Of a stretch of 6,537 nucleotides of DNA, positions 1 to 5,514 are shown in pieces. A program made the position numbers and the translations under genes. Position 1 is the first letter of the stretch. Every line of letters starts with the position of its first letter. Where the stretch lies: contig DOJA01000322.1 in NCBI GenBank assembly GCA_003511945.1, forward strand, positions 1,876-8,412, in the 5' to 3' direction. The DNA comes from Phycisphaerales bacterium. Lineage in GTDB: Bacteria > Planctomycetota > Phycisphaerae > Phycisphaerales > UBA1924. Below the pieces are notes generated by a model, which was not told the origin of the DNA, made no database searches, and was given only the letters and a program-made list of their open reading frames with translations.

Positions 1-18
1 GCTCTACCCCTTCTCGAC

Positions 19-45
19 TCGTCTGCACGCGGAGTGTGCAGACGA
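19..45. repeat. Perfect 10-bp inverted repeat (hairpin) upstream of the peroxiredoxin gene
   Basis: TCGTCTGCAC at 19-28 is the exact reverse complement of GTGCAGACGA at 36-45, with a 7-base loop, so RNA from either strand would form a strong stem. No T-run follows on either strand, so this is not a textbook intrinsic terminator. It may end or protect a transcript from a gene left of the window, or act in the peroxiredoxin leader. Short direct repeats flank it: GCTCTA at 1-6 and 49-54, and CTACCCCT at 4-11 and 60-67. The structure is seen directly; its role is unknown. Confidence 0.6.
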
Positions 46-174
46 AGCGCTCTAAGCCCCTACCCCTATGGGATTTGAGAGGATGGAAGCCCCCTCGTAG
101 GGCAGGTAGTGTCCACCTCAGCCGGCGCCCGCGCGGGCGCGACGGTGAGGATCAACCGGGGGCCGGGGTGTCGT

Positions 175-180
175 GAGGGA
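175..180 (+). promoter_or_regulatory. Shine-Dalgarno of the peroxiredoxin gene
   Basis: GAGGGA lies 6 bases before the ATG at 187. This decides the start: the frame stays open back to a GTG at 109, but those extra 26 codons have no ribosome site of this quality and would add residues unlike the family N-terminus. Confidence 0.7.
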
Positions 181-186
181 GCAGCC

Positions 187-819
187 ATGAGCATCCAGTT
201 GAACGAGACGGCGCCGGACTTCACCGCCAGGACGACCGAGGGCGACATCCGCTTCCACCAGTGGCTGGGGGACTCGTGGGGCGTGCTGTTCTCGCACCCG
301 GCGGACTTCACGCCCGTGTGCACGACCGAGCTCGGCGCGGTGGCGCGGCTGAAGCCCGAGTTCGCGCGGCGGAATGTGAAGGTGATCGGGCTGAGCGTCG
401 ACTCGCTCGACAAGCACCGCGCGTGGATGGGCGACATCGCCGAGACCCAGGGGTGCGCGCTGAACTTCCCGCTCATCGCCGATGACGACAGGAAGGTGAG
501 CACGCTCTACGCCATGATCCACCCCCAGGCCGACGGCACGCACACCGTGCGCTCGGTGTTCGTGATCGGGCCGGACAAGAAGATCAAGCTCACGCTCACC
601 TACCCCGCAAGCACGGGGCGGAACTTCGACGAGCTGCTGCGCGTGATCGACTCGCTGCAGCTGACCGCGAAGCACAAGCTGGCGACGCCCGCGAACTGGA
701 AGCAGGGGGAGGACTGCATCATCGTCCCCGCGGTCACGAACGAGGAAGCGAAGAAGCTGTTCCCCAAGGGCTTCAAGGAGATCAAGCCCTACCTGCGCAA
801 GACGCCCCAGCCGGTGTGA
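187..819 (+). CDS. Peroxiredoxin, 1-Cys Prx6 type
   Basis: This 210-residue cytosolic thiol peroxidase reduces H2O2, organic hydroperoxides and possibly peroxynitrite. The AhpC/TSA thioredoxin-like fold spans about residues 4-150. The hallmark PADFTPVCTTE gives the peroxidatic Cys45, with Pro38 and Thr42 of the PxxxTxxC motif, and Arg122 in VRSVFVIGP is the likely third catalytic residue. The C-terminal 1-cysPrx_C domain (about 160-205) contains TPANWKQGED, as in Prx6 proteins, and the length matches that family. There is no resolving Cys in the usual 2-Cys position, but Cys90 and Cys177 are present and could serve. The ATG at 187 is chosen for its GAGGGA ribosome site and family-like N-terminus (MSIQLNETAPDF). 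The gene is monocistronic here and converges on the next gene with 37 bases between them. I see no clear promoter, and no OxyR-like site was identified. Family identification is firm; the physiological reductant is unknown. Confidence 0.95.
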   Translation: MSIQLNETAPDFTARTTEGDIRFHQWLGDSWGVLFSHPADFTPVCTTELGAVARLKPEFARRNVKVIGLSVDSLDKHRAWMGDIAETQGCALNFPLIADDDRKVSTLYAMIHPQADGTHTVRSVFVIGPDKKIKLTLTYPASTGRNFDELLRVIDSLQLTAKHKLATPANWKQGEDCIIVPAVTNEEAKKLFPKGFKEIKPYLRKTPQPV

Positions 820-856
820 GGCGGGCGGGCGTCCCGGCTCTGATCGGCCCGGTGCG

Positions 857-2440
857 TCAGTCCGGTTGGGACCCGATCGGCGCGTCTCCGCCATGGCGGA
901 GCAGCGCCTCGGCCAATGAGTCGAGCGATTCGAACCCGACGAGCGGCGCATCAGCGAGTCGCTCCGCCTCTGGCGGCATGTCGCCCAGCCGCCGCGCCGA
1001 GCACGGGGCTGACCAGACACCGAGGACCATGGAAACATCGTTGAAGTTCACCCGGCCGTCGCGGTTGGCGTCGGACTGCGGGCGATCGACGCTGGACCAG
1101 TCCTGGAGGATCTGGAAGACATCGCCGAAGTCCACCGTGCCGCTGGCGTCGATGTCGGCCAGACAGCGCTGGATCTCGAAGACGCATGACCACTTGGCGA
1201 CACCGGTGGCGTAAGCATCGTCCACCTTCAGGAACTCGCCTCCGACAAAGACGCTTGCCGGACGCGGCCCCCCCTTGTCCTCGTCAAAGGCCCGGATGGC
1301 GTGGATGGTCCCCCGCGTCGGCTGGGCCGGTTCGGGTTCATCCGGACGCCACAGCGCGGCGCGCCCAAAAGTGCGCCAATCGGCCCCGTCCCAGTAGACC
1401 GCATATCTGCGGGTTGTCGCGAGGAGCACGCCGTGCTCCGGCCCGGGTCCGTCGGGGTCGAGCATGCTCAGGTCTCTGACATCCAGCGAGCTGGACGACT
1501 CGAAGGGCACGGTGCCATCCGGACCGATTCGAGCCACGCCCCGTTCGGTTGGGAAGAAGAGCGAGGACGGTGCCGGACCTGAGCCATCCTCATCGAGGCT
1601 CCAAAGTTGTATGGGAGGAGTTGACCGCGGAATAGCGCCAGGGTTTGCGTTCTCCCAGTTCCCGTTCCTCCATCGGAAGAGACCGCTGACGCGTGTCGTA
1701 GCGGGGGGAATTATGAGTCCATCGATGACTGCAAAGAGCTCGTTCGGAGTCGCGGGATTGCGGTCGAAGTCCACCGATTCGAGACTGTGACAGGACCCGG
1801 CTTCGGAAGAACTGAGAGGCGCCCACGCCGACCCGTCCCAGACGAAGACCGCCTGCCATGGAGCGCTCGGTGCGACTCGCAGACGGCCTCCTGCCAGGAG
1901 GCGGGGGGGCTCCGGCCCGTCCCCGTCGAAGTCGTGCGAAGCGAGCGCGAAGACGGCGTGCTCGTTGAGCCCAGGAATCGCACTCCACGAGATGCCGTCG
2001 AATCGGGCGACCAGCCGAGCCGAGACCCCCGAGATGCCCCCGAACTCACCACCGGCGATCAGCGAAGGCGGCTGCCCGCGCGGGCCGTCCGCGTCGTGCT
2101 CGATGAGCGCGCGGACCACCGGTGCCGCAACGAGCGGAAGAAACGGACCCCCGCCGGTGACGGACTGCCACGCATAGCCGTCCCATCGCGCGACCCCGCC
2201 CCCCAGCGCACCGCCCGCGGCATCGAACACGCCCCCAATGAACAAGCCGTACGGGTCAGGGCCGTCTCCGTCCTGATCAAACTCCGTGAAGGTCACCCCG
2301 ACCACCACGGGCCAAGGCCCCTGCACCAGCCCGCCCCCCACCCCTTCCCACTGGGCGGAGCACTCGATTTGAGCCGACGCGTGCGTCGCGCCAACCAACA
2401 GGGTCAGTGAGCCGAAGAGCGAGCGGAACTTGGCGTTCAT
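857..2440 (-). CDS. Secreted repeat (probable seven-bladed beta-propeller) protein with C-terminal dockerin-like domain
   Basis: This 527-residue exported protein has no known activity. Residues 1-23 form a Sec signal peptide (short basic start, hydrophobic core, cleavage likely after ASA). Residues 54-418 hold seven degenerate repeats beginning at about 54, 115, 169, 223, 282, 327 and 385. Each has an acidic D-x-D-G-x-G-P-x-P turn followed by a short hydrophobic strand, often ending GG-x-F, and most end in a W-D-G-x-x-W-like motif (RWDGYAW, RFDGISW, VWDGSAW, YWDGADW). Seven repeats of about 45-60 residues suggest a propeller. Residues 426-476 form a dockerin-like pair of calcium loops: D429/D431/S433/D437/D440 and D457/N459/D461/N465/D468. 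A 47-residue tail follows Cys480. The ATG has GGAG 5 bases upstream (2446-2449). Its low-GC stretches (about 1590-1800) differ from neighbouring genes. Such proteins recur in planctomycetes and may be surface-anchored or part of extracellular complexes. It shares a divergent intergenic region with the CstB-like gene. Confidence 0.85.
   Translation of the reverse strand: MNAKFRSLFGSLTLLVGATHASAQIECSAQWEGVGGGLVQGPWPVVVGVTFTEFDQDGDGPDPYGLFIGGVFDAAGGALGGGVARWDGYAWQSVTGGGPFLPLVAAPVVRALIEHDADGPRGQPPSLIAGGEFGGISGVSARLVARFDGISWSAIPGLNEHAVFALASHDFDGDGPEPPRLLAGGRLRVAPSAPWQAVFVWDGSAWAPLSSSEAGSCHSLESVDFDRNPATPNELFAVIDGLIIPPATTRVSGLFRWRNGNWENANPGAIPRSTPPIQLWSLDEDGSGPAPSSLFFPTERGVARIGPDGTVPFESSSSLDVRDLSMLDPDGPGPEHGVLLATTRRYAVYWDGADWRTFGRAALWRPDEPEPAQPTRGTIHAIRAFDEDKGGPRPASVFVGGEFLKVDDAYATGVAKWSCVFEIQRCLADIDASGTVDFGDVFQILQDWSSVDRPQSDANRDGRVNFNDVSMVLGVWSAPCSARRLGDMPPEAERLADAPLVGFESLDSLAEALLRHGGDAPIGSQPD
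1013..1165 (-). other. Dockerin-like domain (two EF-hand-type calcium loops)
   Basis: The region codes for residues 426-476. Loop one reads DIDASGTVDFGD and loop two DANRDGRVNFND, each followed by a short helix ending in Trp (ILQDW, VLGVW). Ligands fall at loop positions 1, 3, 5, 9 and 12, as in dockerin type I repeats. No cohesin-like partner is encoded in the window. Confidence 0.75.
1187..2281 (-). repeat. Seven-fold protein repeat array inside the secreted protein gene
   Basis: This region codes for residues 54-418. The seven units align on D-x-D-G-x-G-P-x-P-x-x-L: FDQDGDGPDP, HDADGPRGQPP, HDFDGDGPEP, VDFDRNPATP, LDEDGSGPAP, LDPDGPGPEH and FDEDKGGPRP. Units 1-3 and 7 also keep a GG motif 3-5 residues after the conserved Leu/Val. 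Units 4-6 are more worn. The divergence shows these are old protein-level repeats rather than recent DNA duplications. Confidence 0.7.
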
Positions 2441-2579
2441 GGGGGCTCCGGTGGTAGACCTGCGGCTGAAAGTTCCATACGGGCGGCAAGCCGACGCGGT
2501 TGCTATCGCTTTCGGCGCGGATGCCGCGACGGGGAGACAATTTACAATCCGGCCCGCTCCTCGCGTCCGCGGAATCTCA

Positions 2580-2612
2580 TAGCCCGAACGGCTAGGAAAG
2601 TGAGGCCCTCAC
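2580..2612. promoter_or_regulatory. Two adjacent dyads in the leader of the CstB-like gene
   Basis: The first dyad is TAGCC-cgaac-GGCTA at 2580-2594. The second is GTGAGG-c-CCTCAC at 2600-2612, which contains the GAGG ribosome site (2602-2605) and abuts the ATG at 2613. The second has only a 1-base centre, so as RNA its innermost pair could not form, whereas as DNA it is a perfect 13-base operator-like site. The symmetry is visible; the regulator and function are unknown. A TACAAT at 2543-2548 resembles a -10 box, but no good -35 lies 16-18 bases before it. Confidence 0.35.
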
Positions 2613-4013
2613 ATGCTCTTCCGGCTCATCTACGACGACGCCCTCGCGCAGGCCGCATACCTTGTGGGCTGCCAGCGCACCCGCGAGGCGGTCGTCTTTG
2701 ACCCCGAGCGGGATGTCGACCGCTACATCGACCTCGCCGCCAGCGAAGGGCTGCGCATCGTCGGCGCCGCCGAGACGCACATCCACGCCGACTTCCTCTC
2801 GGGCACGCGCGAGCTGTGCGAGCGCGTCGGCGCCGCGGCGTACCTCTCCGCCGAGGGCGGGCCGGACTGGTCGTACCGGTGGCTCACCAAGAAGAGCGGC
2901 GGGGGTTCCTACGCCCACCGCCTGCTCCGCCACAACGACTCGTTCGATATCGGGGGCGTCCGCGTCCGCGCCGTCCACACCCCCGGGCACACGCCCGAGC
3001 ACCTGTGCTTCGAGATCACCGACCGCGGCTCCGGCGCGGGCGACGCGATGGGGCTCATCTCGGGGGACTTTGTCTTCGTCGGCGATGTCGGCCGACCTGA
3101 CCTGCTCGAGTCCGCCGCGGGGCAGGTCGGCGCGATGGAGCCCTCGGCCCGGGCGCTGGCGCGCTCGCTCAGGGAGTTCAACGCGCTGCCCGAGTACCTC
3201 CAGCTGTGGCCCGGTCACGGCGCCGGCAGCGCCTGCGGCAAGGCGCTCGGGGCCGTGCCCCAGAGCACGGTGGGGTACGAGCAGCGCTTCAACCACGCCC
3301 TCGCGCTCGCGTCGGACGAGGGCGCGTTCGTGCGTGACATCCTCTCGGGACAGCCCGAACCCCCGGCCTACTTCGCGCGGATGAAGCGCGAGAACCGCGA
3401 CGGCCCCGCGGTGCTCGGCGCGGTGCCCGCGCCCCGCCCGATCAGCGCCGGCGATGTGCCCAACGGCGCGGCGGTGCTCGACACCCGTCCGTGGGAACAG
3501 TTTCGAGACGGGCATCTGCGCGGGGCGCTCAGCGCGCCGCTGGACCGGTCCTTCCCCACCGTGGCCGGTTCGTTCGTCGAGCCGGGAGAGGACATCGCGC
3601 TGGTGTGCGAAGCGTCCGAGGTCGATCGCGCCGTGCGGATGCTGGTGCGCGTCGGGCTTGATCGCGTGGTGGGCTTCGTGCTTCCTTCGATGATCTCGTC
3701 GGCGCCGGGGCTGGTGCGGACGAAGGAGGTCGACGCGCCGGGCGCGCGAGCGCTGGTCGCCTCCGGGCGCGTCGCGGTGCTCGATGTGCGCCGCGGAGCC
3801 GAGTTCGAGGCGGGGCACATCGACGGGGCGACGAACATCGCGCATGTGCGGCTGGGGCCGCGGATCGAGGCAGTGCCGCGCGGGAAGGCGCTGCTGGTCC
3901 ACTGCCAGGCGGGCGTGCGCTCGGCGCGGGCGTGCGCGTACCTGGAAAAGCGCGGGTTCGATGTGACCAACCTCGCCGGCGGCTACGCGGCGTGGGAAAA
4001 GGCGAGGGGCTAG
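2613..4013 (+). CDS. CstB-like persulfide dioxygenase: MBL-fold domain plus two rhodanese domains
   Basis: This 466-residue, probably cytosolic enzyme is expected to oxidise persulfides (glutathione, CoA or other low-molecular-weight persulfide) with O2 to sulfite or thiosulfate, detoxifying sulfide-derived sulfane sulfur. The MBL-fold domain spans about 1-250. THIHADF gives His56, His58 and Asp60; His126 lies in TPGHTPEH; Asp152 in SGDF; and His202 in WPGHGAGS. By ETHE1 analogy the mononuclear iron is held by His56, His126 and Asp152. Cys208 just after WPGHGAGSA may match the Cys near the iron of CstB. Rhodanese domain 1 (about 276-365) has a degenerate active loop at Cys332 (CEASEVDR). Rhodanese domain 2 (about 372-466) has the intact loop CQAGVRSAR with Cys431. 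Order and length match CstB (dioxygenase, pseudorhodanese, rhodanese). The ATG has GAGG 7 bases upstream. The stop lies 10 bases from the convergent small ORF. No CstR, Sqr or TauE-like neighbour is in view. An MBL glyoxalase II is less likely given the rhodanese domains. Confidence 0.9.
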   Translation: MLFRLIYDDALAQAAYLVGCQRTREAVVFDPERDVDRYIDLAASEGLRIVGAAETHIHADFLSGTRELCERVGAAAYLSAEGGPDWSYRWLTKKSGGGSYAHRLLRHNDSFDIGGVRVRAVHTPGHTPEHLCFEITDRGSGAGDAMGLISGDFVFVGDVGRPDLLESAAGQVGAMEPSARALARSLREFNALPEYLQLWPGHGAGSACGKALGAVPQSTVGYEQRFNHALALASDEGAFVRDILSGQPEPPAYFARMKRENRDGPAVLGAVPAPRPISAGDVPNGAAVLDTRPWEQFRDGHLRGALSAPLDRSFPTVAGSFVEPGEDIALVCEASEVDRAVRMLVRVGLDRVVGFVLPSMISSAPGLVRTKEVDAPGARALVASGRVAVLDVRRGAEFEAGHIDGATNIAHVRLGPRIEAVPRGKALLVHCQAGVRSARACAYLEKRGFDVTNLAGGYAAWEKARG

Positions 4014-4023
4014 ACCCGGTTCA

Positions 4024-4242
4024 TCACCGCTGCTTGCGGATGAGGCGCCGGGCCTTGCGCTGGCTTGCCAGCGCGCGCCATACCGAGTGGCGTGTCATCG
4101 TCAGACCGCTCCGGGCGATGAACGCGGTGCAGAGCACCTCGAACTCATCCGTGTACGGAAGATCATCGACGGTGCGTCGGCTGGCCTTGTAGAGGTCAAC
4201 GAGGGTCTGCTTGTCGGCGTCCTTCAGGCGCACTCGTGCCAT
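4024..4242 (-). CDS. Small conserved-looking protein of unknown function downstream of the Fic gene
   Basis: The protein has 72 residues, is soluble, and has no signal peptide or membrane segment. The first third reads as a helix (KDADKQTLVDLYKASR), followed by a DDLPYTDEFE turn, a hydrophobic segment, and a strongly basic end (TRHSVWRALASQRKARRL, then IRKQR) that could bind nucleic acid. I do not recognise a named family. The frame is open back to a GTG at 4275 that overlaps the Fic gene end, but the ATG at 4242 has GGAG at 4248-4251 with a 5-base gap, so I prefer the shorter protein. It starts 25 bases after the Fic stop on the same strand, so the two are probably co-transcribed. It could be a Fic partner or antitoxin, but it lacks a [S/T]xxxE[G/N] inhibitory motif: TDEFE is followed by Val. 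Function is therefore open. Confidence 0.65.
   Translation of the reverse strand: MARVRLKDADKQTLVDLYKASRRTVDDLPYTDEFEVLCTAFIARSGLTMTRHSVWRALASQRKARRLIRKQR
4057..4074. repeat. Perfect 8-bp inverted repeat near the 3' end of the small ORF
   Basis: GCGCTGGC at 4057-4064 and GCCAGCGC at 4067-4074 are exact reverse complements separated by TT. It lies inside the small ORF (residues R56-R62 region) and also 43 bases past the stop of the convergent CstB-like gene. It could therefore form a 3' hairpin in that transcript. There is no T-run, so an intrinsic terminator is not supported. Confidence 0.4.
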
Positions 4243-4247
4243 GTCCG

Positions 4248-4251
4248 CTCC
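4248..4251 (-). promoter_or_regulatory. Shine-Dalgarno of the small ORF
   Basis: GGAG on the minus strand is 5 bases before the ATG at 4242. This supports the internal ATG over the upstream in-frame GTG at 4275. Confidence 0.5.
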
Positions 4252-4267
4252 AGTTTCGGGACGCGGC

Positions 4268-5071
4268 TCAATCACTCACGCTGCGGATTTCGTCGGCGAT
4301 CCACACGCGGTTCCTGCGGTTGCCGGTGACCTCGGTGAGAACACCGGCTTGGACCAGCTTCTGAATGCTCATGTTCGCGGCCCGGGGCGTGACATCGAGC
4401 AGTCGTGCCGCCGACGCGACTGTCACTGCGGGTAGATTGAAGAGAGCGTCGATGAGTTTGAGGAGCAGAGCGGACAACCGGGCGCTCCGCATTCGCTGGT
4501 GGAGAGAGGAGCGGAGGTCGATGAGTCGAGAGGCCCGGTCGACCGCGTCCATGGACTGCTCGGTGACGCCTCGAAGAAAGTAGACCAGCCACTCCGTCCA
4601 TCGGGCGTGCGTGCTGACGCTCAGCAGCCGCGTGTAGTACTCGTCACGGTGCTGTTCGAAGTAGGCCGAGAGGTACAGCAACGGGTCGGGCAGCACTCCC
4701 TCGGCGCAGAGGAGAAGAGTAACCAGCAGTCTCCCGATGCGCCCGTTGCAGTCCAGGAACGGATGGAGGGCCTCGAACTGGTAGTGGATCATCGCCATAC
4801 GGACGATCGGGGGCAGCGAGGATGCCTGATGGAGGAACTTCTCGAAGTCGGACAAGCCATCGAGCAGCCGGTCCGGCGGGGGTGGAACGAAGGTGGCGTC
4901 GTTCAGGGAGCACCCAGGCGGGCCGATCCAGTTCTGGGTGCGCCTAAACTCGCCGGGGGTGAGCTGTTGCCCGCGCACGCCGCGCATCAGAATCCCGTGA
5001 AGCTCGAGTATCAGTCGCTTGCTGATCGGGATCTCGCGGAGTCGTAAGAGGCCGCGATCGAGAGCGCTCAC
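4268..5071 (-). CDS. Fic catalytic core and winged-helix part (downstream fragment)
   Basis: This 267-residue stretch would start at the GTG directly after the TAG. Fic enzymes usually transfer AMP from ATP to a hydroxyl of a target protein. The region around ELHGILMRG and TPGEFRRTQNWIGPPG leads into the Fic motif HPFLDCNGRIGR at residues 103-114 (4730-4765). His103, Asp107, Asn109, Arg111 and Arg114 are kept; residue 108 is Cys where HPFx[D/E]GNGR has Gly. Residues about 200-262 form a winged helix-turn-helix (SAARLLDVTPRAANMSIQKL, then GNRRNRVW), typical of this Fic subgroup. A GAGG at 5083-5086 is 11 bases before the GTG, so restart after termination is possible but weakly supported. If made alone it would lack the inhibitory helix. 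It ends 25 bases before the small ORF. Confidence 0.6.
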   Translation of the reverse strand: MSALDRGLLRLREIPISKRLILELHGILMRGVRGQQLTPGEFRRTQNWIGPPGCSLNDATFVPPPPDRLLDGLSDFEKFLHQASSLPPIVRMAMIHYQFEALHPFLDCNGRIGRLLVTLLLCAEGVLPDPLLYLSAYFEQHRDEYYTRLLSVSTHARWTEWLVYFLRGVTEQSMDAVDRASRLIDLRSSLHQRMRSARLSALLLKLIDALFNLPAVTVASAARLLDVTPRAANMSIQKLVQAGVLTEVTGNRRNRVWIADEIRSVSD

Positions 5072-5419
5072 CTAGTTGGCGACCTCAAGCACATCACCGG
5101 GCGGAGGCGTTGACCCGGCGCGGGCCTCGAAGAGCACGAGGTCCGCCAGCGAGGCCTGCGTGCCCTCGATCCTGCTGGAAAGCACCGCCTCGCGGCGCTT
5201 GAACGGGCCGATCAGCAGGTGGGGATTGGGGAGCACCCGGCCCAATCCCGCCAGACGCCCGATGGCTCGGTCGGAAGCCGAGAGCGATGAGATCAGCTCT
5301 TCGGACCACTCGACGACGGGCGGCAGGGGGGGCGGGACAAAGGCCCAATAACTCGCCACCCCCGCCCCCGACCGCAGGACAAGGCGGCGCTGAGAGGGAT
5401 CAAACGATTCGGGCCGCAC
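5072..5419 (-). CDS. Fic N-terminal domain with inhibitory motif (upstream fragment)
   Basis: From the GTG at 5419 this is 115 residues ending at TAG. It matches the Fic N-terminal domain: WAFVPPPLPP, then AIGRLAGLGRVLPNPHLL, then RREAVLSSRIEGTQASLADL. SSRIEG at residues 81-86 (5162-5179) fits the [S/T]xxxE[G/N] motif whose Glu blocks ATP gamma-phosphate binding in class II Fic proteins. On the wrong side of the stop, it would act only in trans, as class I antitoxins do. It starts about 95 bases after the metH stop. The local sequence 5425-5460 is AT-rich for this genome and contains TATCAT (5427-5432), a possible -10 box immediately before the GTG that would imply a leaderless transcript. 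No matching -35 is evident. Confidence 0.55.
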   Translation of the reverse strand: MRPESFDPSQRRLVLRSGAGVASYWAFVPPPLPPVVEWSEELISSLSASDRAIGRLAGLGRVLPNPHLLIGPFKRREAVLSSRIEGTQASLADLVLFEARAGSTPPPGDVLEVAN

Positions 5420-5514
5420 GGGCTGTATGATACCAAATGGGTTGTAGGTATCTTTGGACTCCCCGGAACGGTACAAGTCTTCCGTAGCAGCGCCCCGGCC
5501 CCTCCCGTTCCCTC

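Larger units (their letters stand above)
4268..5419 (-). pseudogene. Fic-family gene interrupted by one in-frame TAG
   Basis: Both open stretches are in one frame, and together they read as a single Fic/DOC protein of about 383 residues: Fic N-terminal domain, Fic core, then winged helix. The only break is TAG at 5072-5074, in ...EVAN(stop)VSALDRG. Related proteins usually read N-Y-V-x-A-L there, so one base change from TAC or TAT would explain it. The Fic motif also has Cys in place of the usual Gly or Ala. The rest of the sequence is well conserved, so the break is recent, a sequencing or assembly error, suppressed by readthrough, or a functional split. The start is uncertain: GTG at 5419 gives a family-like N-terminus (RPESFDPSQ) but has no ribosome site, and TTG at 5476 is an alternative. 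No ATG start exists between the metH stop and the conserved region. Confidence 0.75.

Noticed and set aside
75..112. Promoter for the peroxiredoxin gene from TTGAGA at 75-80
   Set aside because: The sequence 17 bases downstream (TAGGGC) is a poor -10, and other spacings are too long.
109..186. N-terminal extension of the peroxiredoxin from a GTG at 109
   Set aside because: The extra 26 residues are not family-like, and the ATG at 187 has a good ribosome site 6 bases upstream.
820..856. Intrinsic terminator between the convergent peroxiredoxin and secreted-protein genes
   Set aside because: Only a 4-bp stem (CGGG-CGT-CCCG) is present and no T-run follows on either strand.
118..1038. Minus-strand open frame across the peroxiredoxin gene
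   Set aside because: It is antisense to a well-supported gene, low in complexity and Arg-rich, with no domain signal.
2592..3902. Long open frame antisense to the CstB-like gene
   Set aside because: It has no recognisable domain, its composition is rich in Arg, His and Ala, and the opposite strand has clear catalytic motifs. It is a by-product of high GC.
5464..5484. Inverted repeat CGGAA...TTCCG after metH as a terminator
   Set aside because: The stem is only 5 bp with an 11-base loop and no T-run, which is expected by chance.
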